From NCBI GenBank assembly GCA_016783125.1, contig JADHXE010000009.1, forward strand, positions 1 through 35,131: DNA of 35,131 nt. The letters run 5' to 3'. The notes beneath the pieces were generated by a model that saw nothing but the letters and a program-made list of their open reading frames with translations, did not search any database and was not told where the DNA came from. Positions 1 through 7,631 of the stretch are shown in pieces (position 1 is the first letter of the stretch; each line of letters opens with the position of its first letter). This DNA is from Anaerolineales bacterium (GTDB lineage Bacteria; Chloroflexota; Anaerolineae; Anaerolineales; UBA11858). The translations under genes were made by a program, and so were the position numbers.

Positions 1-25
1 GCACCCCGCACACCCCTATTTTCGG
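1..25. repeat. Right half of a long palindromic element (cut by the window edge)
   Basis: The first 25 bases read as one arm of the palindrome family found complete at 7525 and 11878. In reverse complement they run CCGAAAATAGGGG then TGTGCGGGGTGC. The GGGGTGTGCGGGG core matches the element at 7525-7578 and the CCGAAAA end matches those at 11878 and 31898. The other arm would lie outside the window. Confidence 0.6.
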
Positions 26-148
26 CATATTGTTCATCGAATTGCGTAAGTCCTAATTAATTCTCTTAGTGCCTTCGTGTCTCGCCGCAGGCGTGCTTCG
101 CATGTGGTGGTTTCGCTCTGAGTACCCTTCGGATTAGCACTGTGACAG

Positions 149-193
149 GACGCTGGAGCGTCATACATGCGTTCCACCGCAGAGCAGTGGAAC
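149..193. repeat. Two-hairpin REP-like unit, copy 1
   Basis: A small hairpin (149-162, GACGCT-gg-AGCGTC) is followed after 8 nt by a larger one (171-193, stem GTTCCAC/GTGGAAC, loop CGCAGAGCA). The same small-then-large order, 6-9 nt spacing and loop recur at 5082-5126 (inverted), 5139-5184 and 20965-21009. The rest of 26-266 holds a word shared by many bacterial intergenic regions (CTTAGTGCCTTCGTGTC near 63) and the leader of the acyl-CoA dehydrogenase gene; I see no other gene there. Confidence 0.7.
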
Positions 194-266
194 GAGCCGT
201 AAATCAAGTGGTAAATAATTGTCGTCATAAAAATATCAATTTGCTAATATTCAAGAGGAGACCACC

Positions 267-1427
267 ATGAACTTTGAACTCACCGAAGAACAGCGTATGT
301 GGAAAAAGGCAGTACACGACTTCATCGCCCGCGAAGTCAAACCACAGGCAGCTGAATTCGCCGAGGCCGAAGAACTCAACTGGCCTGCCATCCGCAAGAT
401 GGGGCCGTTGGGCCTGCTGGGCATTACCATCCCAGAAGAATATGGCGGCTCCGGGGTGGACGCCATCAGCGCGGCCATCGCCATCGAGGAGCTGGGCTGG
501 GGCGACGGCGGCACGGCGCTCAATATCGCCGCGCACACCGGTCTGGGCTGCGCGCCGATTACGATGTTCGGCAGCGAAGAACAGAAAAAAGCTTATCTAC
601 CGCGCGCCGCCAGCGGGGAGAGCAAACTGGCAGCCCTGGCGCTGACCGAACCCGGGGCCGGCTCTGATCTGCAGGGTGTAAAAACCCGCGCCGAATTAGA
701 TGAAGATGAATGGGTGATCAATGGCTCCAAAGCCTGGATCACCAACGCCGGAGATTGTAACTATATCATTACCCTGGTGATCAGCGACCCCGAGCACCCG
801 CAGGGCGGTTCTCGTTCAATGAGCATGATCATTGTCCCCTCAGATACTCCCGGCCTGCATGTAGCCCCCCCGGAGAAAAAAATGGGCCTGGGCAGCAGCC
901 ATACGAACGCCATCACCTATGAGAATGTACGCGTACCGCGTCAAAACCTGCTCGGTGAAGAAGGCCGCGGCCTGCACCAGACGCTCAAGACATTGGATGG
1001 GGGACGCATCAGCATCGGCGCGATCTCTGTGGGTATCGCCCAGGCCGCTCTGGAAGAAGCCCTGCGCTACGCCAAAGAGCGGAAAACCTTCGGCGTGCCC
1101 ATCGCCCATCACCAGGCCCTGCAATGGATGCTGGCCGATGCCGCCACCGAAATCCACGCCGCCCGCATGATGATCTATTACGCTGCCTGGCTCAAAGATC
1201 AGGGCAAACCCTATACCAAAGAGGGCGCGATGGGCAAACTCTTCGCCAGCGAAATGGCTGAACGCGTTACCCGCAATGCTATCCAAATCCATGGGGCCTA
1301 TGGATACAGCCGCGAATACCCCGTCGAGCGCATGTACCGCGATGCCCGGTTGATGGCCATCGGCGAGGGCACCAGCGAGGTGCAGCGCATGGTCATCGCC
1401 CGTAAAATTCTGGATGAGATCCAATAA
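267..1427 (+). CDS. Acyl-CoA dehydrogenase
   Basis: FAD-dependent enzyme of about usual length (386 aa) that introduces the alpha-beta double bond into an acyl-CoA and passes electrons to ETF. Visible family features are the N-terminal helical domain (LTEEQRMWKKAVHDF), the FAD/substrate-binding stretch LALTEPGAGSDL and WITNAG, and the C-terminal helical domain with AYGYSREYPVERMYRDAR. The IGEGTSEVQR motif near the end carries the expected catalytic glutamate (E367), the position used by short-chain and butyryl-CoA dehydrogenases. The ATG at 267 has an AAGAGGAG ribosome site 8 nt upstream. It stands alone: no ETF, thiolase or CoA ligase gene is adjacent, so its acyl chain length or branched-chain substrate cannot be told from context. 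Confidence 0.93.
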   Translation: MNFELTEEQRMWKKAVHDFIAREVKPQAAEFAEAEELNWPAIRKMGPLGLLGITIPEEYGGSGVDAISAAIAIEELGWGDGGTALNIAAHTGLGCAPITMFGSEEQKKAYLPRAASGESKLAALALTEPGAGSDLQGVKTRAELDEDEWVINGSKAWITNAGDCNYIITLVISDPEHPQGGSRSMSMIIVPSDTPGLHVAPPEKKMGLGSSHTNAITYENVRVPRQNLLGEEGRGLHQTLKTLDGGRISIGAISVGIAQAALEEALRYAKERKTFGVPIAHHQALQWMLADAATEIHAARMMIYYAAWLKDQGKPYTKEGAMGKLFASEMAERVTRNAIQIHGAYGYSREYPVERMYRDARLMAIGEGTSEVQRMVIARKILDEIQ

Positions 1428-1451
1428 AGGAACCTTGGCCGTTAAAATAAA

Positions 1452-1484
1452 CCTGACGAAGCATGAGCTCTCTGCTTCGTCAGG
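1452..1484 (-). terminator. Intrinsic terminator of the small membrane protein gene
   Basis: A perfect 12-bp inverted repeat (CCTGACGAAGCA/TGCTTCGTCAGG, 9-nt loop). On the minus strand the stem is followed by TTTATTTTA, which fits a terminator for the leftward gene ending at 1514. On the plus strand there is no T-run, though it may still slow readthrough from the acyl-CoA dehydrogenase gene. Confidence 0.65.
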
Positions 1485-1513
1485 TAGGACACCGGGGGGT
1501 GAATTTTTATGAC

Positions 1514-1732
1514 CTATACTTTTTTATCTAAATACCACTTGTAAATGAAGTACCACAACACACACAGAGCCGCTGTGATAACGATGGCCAGCCAGAAATA
1601 CAATTCGCCAAAAATCGCCAGGCCTGTCCCCAGCGCGCCGCCCACATAGACTGTTACCGCTGTGAAAATGATGATGAAGGTTCCAAACAGCCAGAAGCGC
1701 ATCAGCTTTAGCATAGTTTCTTTTTCATTCAT
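1514..1732 (-). CDS. Small two-helix membrane protein, unknown function
   Basis: A 72-residue protein beginning MNEKETMLKLMRFW. Two hydrophobic helices are clear, roughly residues 14-32 (LFGTFIIIFTAVTVYVGGAL) and 40-60 (LYFWLAIVITAALCVLWYFI), separated by a Gly-rich turn, with a Lys-rich end (YKWYLDKKV) that should face the cytoplasm. I do not recognise the family. The ATG at 1732 is preferred over an upstream in-frame start because GGAGGA sits 8 nt before it. A 6-bp hairpin (1748-1763) lies directly upstream of this ribosome site, and an extended -10 promoter lies at 1789-1797, so the gene is probably transcribed alone and ends at its own terminator. Confidence 0.75.
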   Translation of the reverse strand: MNEKETMLKLMRFWLFGTFIIIFTAVTVYVGGALGTGLAIFGELYFWLAIVITAALCVLWYFIYKWYLDKKV

Positions 1733-1788
1733 AAAGTATTTCCTCCAGCGAGTATCCACTCGCAAAGAACAGTACCCCGGCACTAGTT

Positions 1789-1797
1789 ATTTTAGCA
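1789..1797 (-). promoter_or_regulatory. Extended -10 promoter of the small membrane protein gene
   Basis: The minus strand reads TGCTAAAAT, an extended -10 (TGn plus TAAAAT), about 57 nt upstream of the ATG. No good -35 is visible, as is usual for extended -10 promoters. The same TGC spacing precedes the -10 boxes at 15231, 31874 and 19717. Confidence 0.5.
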
Positions 1798-1829
1798 CAA
1801 AGATCACTACTCAGCCAGACTGAGAAGCC

Positions 1830-1960
1830 CCCGAAAAAGGGCTCCGATCTCGGCGACTGGAATTCAACCTGCGAAGGCAGGTTTTGCAACCGTTGCTGCG
1901 ACTTCCAGTCGCCGGATTTGGAGCTAATTTCAATATGCGATTGCCCTGCCCTTTTTCGGG
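1830..1960. repeat. Nested palindromic element, 131 bp
   Basis: Outer arms are a perfect 13-bp inverted repeat, CCCGAAAAAGGGC (1830-1842) and its complement (1948-1960). Inside is a second perfect 12-bp pair, CGGCGACTGGAA (1851-1862) and its complement (1903-1914), with partial pairing (GCTCC/GGAGC) between the shells. The centre holds a third small hairpin, ACCTGC-gaag-GCAGGT. The outer shell matches the CCGAAAAA...TTTTTCGG shell of the elements at 11878 and 31898, but the inner sequence is different. Confidence 0.8.
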
Positions 1961-1967
1961 TATCCTC

Positions 1968-1996
1968 TTGACAATCCTAAACCCATACGGTATAAA
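1968..1996 (+). promoter_or_regulatory. Consensus promoter of the trpS-trpB transcription unit
   Basis: A perfect -35 TTGACA (1968-1973) and a -10 TATAAA (1991-1996) are separated by exactly 17 bp. Transcription would start near 2003, just ahead of the T-box stem I. Confidence 0.85.
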
Positions 1997-2002
1997 CCTG
2001 CC

Positions 2003-2379
2003 CAACAACTGAAGATTGAAAAACTGTGAAGAGGAAGAGTACGCGTCGAACCGACGGCACAGAGAGCAAGGAACAGGTGTGATCCTTGCCCGCACGCCGA
2101 CGCCGAATGGACCTCAGAGTTGCAGGGCGAACATTCTGAACGCATAAAAGGATCAGTAACCCAAGCCGGAGTTGCCACCGTTATCAGGGTAAGGTAGTTG
2201 CGTAGTTATAAGTTATATCCAACTAATAAACTACAAGACTATTATCGAGTGAAGCTGGCCTTTGCATTTTTCCCGTTGCATCATCAACGGGATTTTTTGT
2301 TAAAGTCAGGCTGGCTTAATCTGGGTGGCACCACGGGAGCCTATGGCCCTCGTCCCTTTGTGGACGAGGGCTTTTTTGT
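2003..2379 (+). promoter_or_regulatory. Tryptophan-specific T-box riboswitch with terminator
   Basis: The leader shows the ordered T-box landmarks. An AGAGAG motif is followed by a stem carrying CAGGTGTGA (about 2060-2090). The specifier loop reads GAA-TGG-ACC with TGG (Trp) at 2108-2110. ACCGTTATC follows stem I (about 2177-2186). A 7-bp stem lies at 2272-2291, and the conserved T-box sequence AATCTGGGTGGCACCACGGG at 2318-2337. The bulge TGGC would pair with the GCCA end of uncharged tRNA-Trp. The terminator is a 10-bp stem, GCCCTCGTCC/GGACGAGGGC (2346-2371), followed by six T. Established mechanism: uncharged tRNA-Trp stabilises the antiterminator and switches on the downstream genes. Confidence 0.93.
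2346..2377 (+). terminator. T-box regulated intrinsic terminator
   Basis: A 10-bp GC-rich stem with a 6-nt loop is followed by TTTTTT (2372-2377). It directly follows the T-box motif whose alternative pairing forms the antiterminator. Confidence 0.9.
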
Positions 2380-2386
2380 ATCTACT

Positions 2387-2446
2387 GCCACAGAGATCAC
2401 AGAGTTCTCAGAGATATTTCTCGCCAATCTCAGTGATCTCTGTGGC
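2387..2446. repeat. Inverted repeat between T-box and trpS
   Basis: A perfect 14-bp inverted repeat, GCCACAGAGATCAC (2387-2400) and its complement (2433-2446), with a 32-nt loop of related words (CAGAG, CTCAGAGA). The CTCTGTGG-type word resembles a short sequence dispersed in many environmental bacterial genomes. It lies in the trpS leader just upstream of the ribosome site, with no T-run, so a terminator role is unlikely. Confidence 0.6.
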
Positions 2447-2468
2447 TGGAGTTTGCAAGGAGAGAACC

Positions 2469-3515
2469 ATGAAAAAACGATTGCTCACCGGAGACCGCCC
2501 CACCGGGGCGCTCCATCTGGGGCATTACCTTGGCAGCCTGGCCAACCGTGTGACCGCGCAAGAAGAATATGATTGTTTCTTCGTAATCGCCGATCTGCAC
2601 ACGCTCACCACGCGCCCCCAGAAAAGTCATATCGCCAGGTTGAAGGAGAATATCCGCCAAATGGTGCTCGACTACCTCGCTGTGGGTATCGACCCCAATC
2701 GAGCCACCATATTCGTCCAGAGCACCATCGCCGAAACCTTCGAGCTCAACACCTTATTGGAGATGCTGGTCAGCGTCCCACGCTTAGAGCGCATCCCCGT
2801 CCTCAAAGAAATGGCCCAGGCCGCGCATCTCAAAACCCAGCCTTTTGGGTTATTGGGATATCCAGTGCTCATGGCCGCGGATATCCTGCTGCCGCGCGCC
2901 GACATAGTACCCGTGGGCGCTGACAACCGCGCTAATATCGAACTGGCGCGCGAGCTGGCCCGGCGCTTCAACCGCATGTACGCCGAAACCTTCCCGATCC
3001 CCGACTACCAAATCGAAGACACCCTCATCGGCACCGATGGATGCGCCAAGATGAGCAAAAGCCTGGATAACGCCATCTTCCTGGCCGATGACGCCGCCAC
3101 CGTCGAGCGCAAGGTCATGGGCATGTACACTGACCCCAACCGCCTCAGCGCCGATACGCCCGGTCAGGTGGAAGGCAATCCGGTGTTCATCTATCATGAG
3201 GCCTTCAACCCCGATCTCGACGAAGTGTGCGAACTCAAAGAACGTTATCGCCAAGGGAAAGTTGGGGATGTAGAAGTCAAGAAAAAGCTGGTTCACGCCC
3301 TGAACAATTTCCTTGATCCCATCCAGGAGCGCCGGACTCAGTTCGAGCGTGATCCTGATCTGGTGAACGTTATCTTAGCTCAAGGGACCCAGCGCATGAG
3401 CGCCGAAGCGCAAGAGACCATCTTGCAGGTGCGCGCAGCGATGGGGCTGCCCAGCTATGCCTATGTAAAAGCCCCGCAAGGGATCGAATCCGTGCGCGGC
3501 CTGGCACTCGTATAA
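2469..3515 (+). CDS. trpS: Tryptophan--tRNA ligase
   Basis: Class I aminoacyl-tRNA synthetase that charges tRNA-Trp; 348 aa, a normal length for bacterial TrpS. The HIGH-type signature is HLGH (residues 16-19) and the KMSKS loop is exact (residues 194-198, within GCAKMSKSLDNA). The Rossmann-fold core includes GYPVLMAADILLPRADIVPVG. The ATG at 2469 is chosen because AAGGAGAG precedes it and because the longer in-frame start would run back into the T-box terminator. Transcription is controlled by the Trp T-box upstream. The trpB-like gene follows after 75 nt and probably shares the transcript. Confidence 0.96.
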   Translation: MKKRLLTGDRPTGALHLGHYLGSLANRVTAQEEYDCFFVIADLHTLTTRPQKSHIARLKENIRQMVLDYLAVGIDPNRATIFVQSTIAETFELNTLLEMLVSVPRLERIPVLKEMAQAAHLKTQPFGLLGYPVLMAADILLPRADIVPVGADNRANIELARELARRFNRMYAETFPIPDYQIEDTLIGTDGCAKMSKSLDNAIFLADDAATVERKVMGMYTDPNRLSADTPGQVEGNPVFIYHEAFNPDLDEVCELKERYRQGKVGDVEVKKKLVHALNNFLDPIQERRTQFERDPDLVNVILAQGTQRMSAEAQETILQVRAAMGLPSYAYVKAPQGIESVRGLALV

Positions 3516-3529
3516 TCTTGTGCTGGGTT

Positions 3530-3562
3530 GGTGGGGTGCACTTATACGAAGTGCACCCCACC
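3530..3562. repeat. Intercistronic hairpin between trpS and trpB
   Basis: A perfect 14-bp inverted repeat (GGTGGGGTGCACTT and its complement, 5-nt loop), extendable by CTGGG/CCCAG with small bulges. No T-run follows, and the trpB ribosome site (AAGGAG near 3578) stays outside the stem. It may be a processing or stability element between the two cistrons. Confidence 0.7.
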
Positions 3563-3590
3563 TCCCCAGCCACCAAAAAGGAGAAGAAAA

Positions 3591-4955
3591 ATGACCCAAA
3601 CAAAATTCCTACTCAACGAGACCGACCTGCCCAAAACCTGGTACAACATCAACGCCGATTCGCCGGTGCCCCCCACCCCGGTGCTGCACCCGCAGACCCA
3701 AGACCCGGTGACGCCCGATTTCCTCTCGGTGCTCTTCCCCATGGAGCTGATCCTGCAAGAAGTCAGCGCTGACCGTTACATCGACATCCCCGAAGAAGTA
3801 CGCGAGATTTACAAACTCTGGCGGCCTACCCCCCTGATCCGTGCTCGGCGACTGGAGAAGGCGTTAGGCACTCCGGCTCACATCTACTTCAAAAACGAAG
3901 GCGTCTCTCCCCCAGGCAGTCACAAACCCAACACCGCTGTCGCCCAGGCATTCTACAACAAGATTGCCGGAACGGGAGCACTAACCACTGAAACCGGCGC
4001 CGGGCAGTGGGGATCAGCCCTTTCCATGGCCTGCAACTTCTTCGACTTGCCTTTAGAAGTTTATATGGTCAATATTTCCTACCAGCAAAAACCTTACCGC
4101 CGCGTCCTGATGGAAAGCTACGGAGCCGAGGTTTTTGCCAGCCCCACCGACAGAACGCAATTTGGACAATCGGTTCTCGCTGATGATCCTGAAAGCCCTG
4201 GCTCCTTGGGTATCGCCATCTCTGAGGCTGTCGAAGCCGCGGTGACATCGGGCGGCAAGAAAAAATACAGCCTGGGGTCAGTGCTCAACCACGTGTTGAT
4301 GCACCAAACTGTAGTCGGCGAGGAGGCCCTCAAGCAGATGGATATGGCCGGGGAGTATCCGGACGTGGTGATCGGCTGTGTGGGCGGCGGCTCCAACTAT
4401 GCCGGTTTGGCATACCCCTTCCTGCGTGAAAATCTTCTTAACGACCAAAACGCCCGTTTCGTGGCCGTAGAGCCGACAGCGACCCCCACGCTCACCAGAG
4501 GCCCCTATGCCTTCGATTATGGCGACACCGCAAAAATGGCCCCAATTGTGAAGATGTTCACCCTGGGACACGGCTTCATCCCCCCGCCCATCCACGCCGG
4601 AGGGTTACGCTACCACGGTATGGCCCCTAGTCTCTGCTCCCTCTACGATGCCGGGCACATCGAGGCTGTGGCTCTCCCCCAATTGGCCACTTTCGAAGCT
4701 GCAATAACCTTTACCCGCAGTGAGGGGATCATACCAGCCCCAGAGACGGCTCACGCCATCTGCGCGGTCATTGACGAAGCTCTGGATGCCAAAGAGAAAG
4801 GCGAAGAGCGGGTGATTCTCTTCAACTTCTCAGGGCACGGGCATTTCGATCTCTCTGCCTACCAGACCTATCTGAACGGAGAGTTGGAAGATTATGAACA
4901 CCCCGAAGAGGCCATCCAGGCTGCCCTGCAGCACCTGCCGCAGGTAAATTTGTAA
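3591..4955 (+). CDS. trpB: Tryptophan synthase beta chain, TrpB2 type
   Basis: PLP enzyme that condenses indole with serine to give tryptophan. At 454 aa with an N-terminal extension ([17 protein letters not shown]) it matches the TrpB2 class rather than the ~400-aa TrpB1 that partners TrpA. The PLP lysine is K112 in [14 protein letters not shown], a TrpB2-style motif; TETGAGQWG and the glycine-rich phosphate loop [11 protein letters not shown] follow. The ATG at 3591 has AAAAAGGAG upstream. No trpA or other trp biosynthesis gene is present, which fits the idea for TrpB2 proteins that they can act as stand-alone indole-salvage or serine-using enzymes. Placement behind the Trp T-box and trpS suggests induction by tryptophan shortage. 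Confidence 0.93.
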   Translation: MTQTKFLLNETDLPKTWYNINADSPVPPTPVLHPQTQDPVTPDFLSVLFPMELILQEVSADRYIDIPEEVREIYKLWRPTPLIRARRLEKALGTPAHIYFKNEGVSPPGSHKPNTAVAQAFYNKIAGTGALTTETGAGQWGSALSMACNFFDLPLEVYMVNISYQQKPYRRVLMESYGAEVFASPTDRTQFGQSVLADDPESPGSLGIAISEAVEAAVTSGGKKKYSLGSVLNHVLMHQTVVGEEALKQMDMAGEYPDVVIGCVGGGSNYAGLAYPFLRENLLNDQNARFVAVEPTATPTLTRGPYAFDYGDTAKMAPIVKMFTLGHGFIPPPIHAGGLRYHGMAPSLCSLYDAGHIEAVALPQLATFEAAITFTRSEGIIPAPETAHAICAVIDEALDAKEKGEERVILFNFSGHGHFDLSAYQTYLNGELEDYEHPEEAIQAALQHLPQVNL

Positions 4956-4964
4956 TGACACCAT

Positions 4965-4997
4965 AGAAGCGGAACTTCTCCGAGAAGTTCCGCTTCT
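4965..4997. terminator. Strong hairpin after trpB
   Basis: A perfect 16-bp inverted repeat, AGAAGCGGAACTTCTC and its complement, starts 10 nt after the trpB stop. There is no T-run, so it is a candidate terminator or 3'-end stabiliser rather than a textbook intrinsic terminator. Confidence 0.5.
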
Positions 4998-5032
4998 GAT
5001 CTGTAACAAATACAGGTACTCCTCTGATATAT

Positions 5033-5062
5033 ATCAGCCCCCGACTGAAGTTGGGGGCTGAT
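5033..5062. terminator. Second hairpin in the trpB/mog convergent gap
   Basis: The inverted repeat ATCAGCCCCC...GGGGGCTGAT has a short loop and lies between the convergent trpB and mog genes. It is GC-rich, but neither side has a clear T-run. With the hairpin at 4965 it probably insulates the two transcripts. Confidence 0.4.
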
Positions 5063-5081
5063 GTAGTATCAAAAACACACT

Positions 5082-5184
5082 GGTTACGTCGCTCCGCGTC
5101 GTAACCGCTAATTGACGCTCTGCGTCCCTCTCGTGAAGGAACGTGGAACGTTCAGAAAGCGTGACACCGCGGAGCAGTGTCACG
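5082..5184. repeat. Two REP-like two-hairpin units, one inverted (copies 2 and 3)
   Basis: Copy 2 is inverted. Its large hairpin (5082-5106, GGTTACG/CGTAACC) has a loop containing GCTCCGCG, and after 7 nt comes the small hairpin GACGC-tct-GCGTC (5114-5126). Copy 3 is direct: small hairpin GAACGT-gga-ACGTTC (5139-5153), 6 nt, then the large hairpin CGTGACAC/GTGTCACG (5160-5184) with loop CGCGGAGCA. The stems differ from those at 171 and 20987 yet stay fully paired. Copy 3 ends 8 nt from the mog stop codon and could shape its 3' end. Confidence 0.75.
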
Positions 5185-5192
5185 AGTTTATC

Positions 5193-5693
5193 TCAAAATC
5201 GGTGTCCATTCTCAGCCCCTGCATCCTCGCGCAATAATTGCACCGCGTGGGGCAGCACGTGGATGAGCACATCTAGATTCTCCAGGGCGGCTTTGGGGCT
5301 GCCGGGCAGGTTGATAATCAGGGTGCAGTCGCGGATGCCTGCTATTCCCCTGGAGAGCATGGCATGTGGGGTGATCTTCAGGCTCTCAGCGCGCATGGCT
5401 TCGGCCAGCCCTGGGGCAGAACGCCGGACTACTGCTTGTGTGGCTTCTGGGGTGACATCCCTGGGGGCGAATCCCGTCCCCCCGGTGGTCAGGATCACGT
5501 CAAAACGGCGTCCGTCTGCCCATTGGATCAGGGTATCCTGCAAAATCAGTAGATCGTCAGGGATGATATCTTCCTGTAAAACTTCCCATCCCTGTGCTAA
5601 GACTTTCTCCTTCAGCGCGGGGCCTGAGGTATCAGGGCGCTCACCGCGCGCTGATCGATCAGATACAGTGAGAATGGCAAAACGCAAGATCAC
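5193..5693 (-). CDS. mog: MogA/MoaB-type molybdopterin-binding protein
   Basis: A 166-aa single-domain protein of the MoaB/Mog family. These bind molybdopterin and, in the MogA case, adenylylate it before molybdenum insertion. The family signature TTGGTGFAPRDVTPEA is clear in the middle, preceded by the N-terminal strand FAILTVSDRSARGERPD and followed by LPGSPKA near the C-terminus. Start is a GTG at 5693, only 2 nt after the stop of the upstream PHP-domain gene, so the two are probably translationally coupled. No other molybdenum cofactor gene is nearby, and the pairing with a PHP/AlbA protein has no obvious metabolic logic. MogA and MoaB cannot be told apart here. Confidence 0.88.
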   Translation of the reverse strand: MILRFAILTVSDRSARGERPDTSGPALKEKVLAQGWEVLQEDIIPDDLLILQDTLIQWADGRRFDVILTTGGTGFAPRDVTPEATQAVVRRSAPGLAEAMRAESLKITPHAMLSRGIAGIRDCTLIINLPGSPKAALENLDVLIHVLPHAVQLLREDAGAENGHRF

Positions 5694-5695
5694 AC

Positions 5696-7450
5696 TCAGT
5701 CCTCGCTGATGCCAATAACCCGCTGCCAGTTATCGTCGATGCCATCCTCAGTGACGCCGAAGTAGAAACGGTAATTGCCCTTGGCGTCCCGCTGGATCAG
5801 GTCGTAGCGGCTGAAGTTGCCGATCTTTTGGATGTTGAGCAACCCTAAATCACCTTGCCATTTCACCTCAGATTGAGGATCCTCGGAGACTTTATCATAC
5901 TGAGTGACAGCATAATGCCACAATTTGCGGGCGGATTTGCGAGTCACATTCTTGACCACGTTGTTGTTGCGCAAATCACGCACGGTGTAATATCGTACAC
6001 CCTGACGCTCTTCGACGGTGACAATCTCCACACCAGTGCGCGGCGCGGCCTCGGTCTCAGGCTCGGCTTTCACATCCGCCGGTGGGACAGGGAGCGGTTT
6101 TTCAGCCCCTTCTGGCTGGGTGATAGGCTCTTCTTTGTGCCGGTCGGGTTGGCCCCGCAAGACCATCTCCACGATTTCATCCCGCACAGCCATGCCAGTT
6201 TCGGATTCAGTGCGCAGGTAGATTTTGCTGTCGTCCACTGCGTAAGGCGGATCATCTCCGCGGGGCACGAGCACGCGGATAATGTCTTTGCTGCGAAATT
6301 TGTGCGCATCGATGCTGCAGGTTAATTCAGGGCTGATGCGGTCGCTGATCTCTTTTTCTAATCGGGATATCTCTTGGCTTATGCTCGCTACACCGCCAAT
6401 GCCCCGTTGAGGGTTGCGATTCATGCCAATATAAATCGTGCCACCGTTGGTGTTAGCAAAAGCGCACACATCGGCAATGACGGCGTAGAGTTTCCCGCCG
6501 CGCACGGTCATGCTCTCATGAAAATCTTGCACGATGTTGGCGCCTTCTTCGCTGGCCGCCTGAATAAAATCAAAAGCTGCTTCAGCCTTGTGGCGATGAG
6601 GACGTGTACGGGCAAAATCATTGCCTAAAAAGAGCGATTTCAAGGCCTCGAAAGAAAGATTCGCTAAACGAACATCAGTTGCCCGGTCGCCAACCCCCAG
6701 ATTCTTGCGACGATCAGAGTCATTTTCTACCCTGTGAGCATCTGAGCCTTGGATGCAGTGCATGCGGCGGGGATATTCGGGCTTGGTGCCGCTGAAAAAT
6801 CCTGCCGTGCTATGGCGTCCTTTGCGATCCAGGTCGGTAACTTCCAAAGCGTGCAAATTAGGGTCCTGGGTATAAGCGATCTTGGTCTGCCCGCCAAAGC
6901 GGAATCCGCGCATGGCAACGCCATTCGTCGAATTGGCATGAGCGGCAATCGCCAAGCCTCCGGCGGCATTGATCTTTTCGTAGGCTGCCAAAACATCGGC
7001 GCTGGCGCCAACGGTTACAGAGCCTTTATCTAATTGGTCCGCCGGGATGTTGAGATCCAACAAAATATGCTCGATCTCACGCAGGGGTTTGTCGGGGGAA
7101 AAGACCGCCAATATATGAAACCCAAAGGTCGCTGTAAACTCAAATCCTGGCAACACCATCACCCGGCCTAACAAGCGATGATATTCATCCAGTCGGGATT
7201 TCTCCTCTGGCAAGAGGCGATTCAATCCCTTGAGCATCTCCAATTGTTGAATTTCTTCATTCATGCGGCGATAACCTGCCACAGTATTATGGTCAGTAAT
7301 GGCAACCATATCCAGGCCTTGCGCTTCTGCCCGTTTTAGAATATCTAAAGAACTCACATTGGGCTGTTGATAATCGCTTGAGGCCGGTGTATGTAAATGT
7401 AAATCCATGGTGTACCACTTCATCGTGGTACGAGAACGTTTTTTAGTCAC
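5696..7450 (-). CDS. PHP-domain protein fused to an AlbA/Schlafen-type domain
   Basis: A 584-aa multidomain protein. Residues ~11-270 form a PHP metallo-phosphoesterase domain: metal ligands are visible in DLHLHT (H18, H20), ITDHNT (D53, H54), AHAN and GSDAH. Residues ~300-430 resemble the AlbA_2/Schlafen divergent-ATPase-associated fold, with the typical [16 protein letters not shown] low-complexity Pro/Glu linker (~440-480) leads to a C-terminal ~110-residue module ([19 protein letters not shown]...) that I cannot name. PHP domains hydrolyse phosphoesters, including nucleotides and DNA ends; AlbA_2 domains often sit in nucleic-acid-linked regulators. A role on nucleic acid or nucleotides is inference. 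The GTG at 7450 has GAGAG upstream; the in-frame ATG at 7423 has no ribosome site. Confidence 0.82.
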   Translation of the reverse strand: MTKKRSRTTMKWYTMDLHLHTPASSDYQQPNVSSLDILKRAEAQGLDMVAITDHNTVAGYRRMNEEIQQLEMLKGLNRLLPEEKSRLDEYHRLLGRVMVLPGFEFTATFGFHILAVFSPDKPLREIEHILLDLNIPADQLDKGSVTVGASADVLAAYEKINAAGGLAIAAHANSTNGVAMRGFRFGGQTKIAYTQDPNLHALEVTDLDRKGRHSTAGFFSGTKPEYPRRMHCIQGSDAHRVENDSDRRKNLGVGDRATDVRLANLSFEALKSLFLGNDFARTRPHRHKAEAAFDFIQAASEEGANIVQDFHESMTVRGGKLYAVIADVCAFANTNGGTIYIGMNRNPQRGIGGVASISQEISRLEKEISDRISPELTCSIDAHKFRSKDIIRVLVPRGDDPPYAVDDSKIYLRTESETGMAVRDEIVEMVLRGQPDRHKEEPITQPEGAEKPLPVPPADVKAEPETEAAPRTGVEIVTVEERQGVRYYTVRDLRNNNVVKNVTRKSARKLWHYAVTQYDKVSEDPQSEVKWQGDLGLLNIQKIGNFSRYDLIQRDAKGNYRFYFGVTEDGIDDNWQRVIGISED

Positions 7451-7524
7451 TATATCACTCTCGATAATCGCAACTACTCAGGCCAAGGAAGATGTTGTGT
7501 GTGTTCCAGCCAAGTTGAGAAGTT

Positions 7525-7578
7525 CCGGGAATTGGGGTGTGCGGGGCGCTTTGCGTCCCCCGCACACCCCAATTCCCG
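7525..7578. repeat. Long palindrome, 22-bp perfect arms
   Basis: Arms 7525-7546 and 7557-7578 are perfectly complementary (CCGGGAATTGGGG then TGTGCGGGG) around a 10-nt loop. Weaker outer complementarity (TGTGTGTTCC...AGTTGAG on the left, CAACTGAAAC...ACACACC on the right) resembles the outer arms of the second palindrome family at 23811 and 32780. The element therefore looks like a hybrid of the two families. It sits downstream of the receiver gene and upstream of the PHP gene; there is no T-run. Confidence 0.85.
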
Positions 7579-7631
7579 GGCTATCTTCAACTGAAACAAA
7601 ACACACCTTAGTCCGCTCCATGGCCAGGCAG

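Noticed and set aside
840-1424. 194-codon antisense frame in the acyl-CoA dehydrogenase gene
   Set aside because: Antisense shadow of a clear gene; composition follows the complementary codons.
2325-2468. N-terminal extension of TrpS from the first in-frame ATG
   Set aside because: It would start inside the T-box motif and read through the terminator. The ATG at 2469 has a ribosome site and gives the normal protein length.
2198-2572. 124-codon plus-strand frame across the T-box
   Set aside because: It runs through the riboswitch and into trpS in the wrong frame; no ribosome site and no recognisable product.
5143-5709. 188-codon plus-strand frame opposite mog
   Set aside because: Ser/Arg-rich antisense shadow of the Mog family gene.
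7525-7578. Intrinsic terminator of the receiver gene
   Set aside because: Stem is strong but neither strand has a T-run after it; kept as a palindromic repeat.
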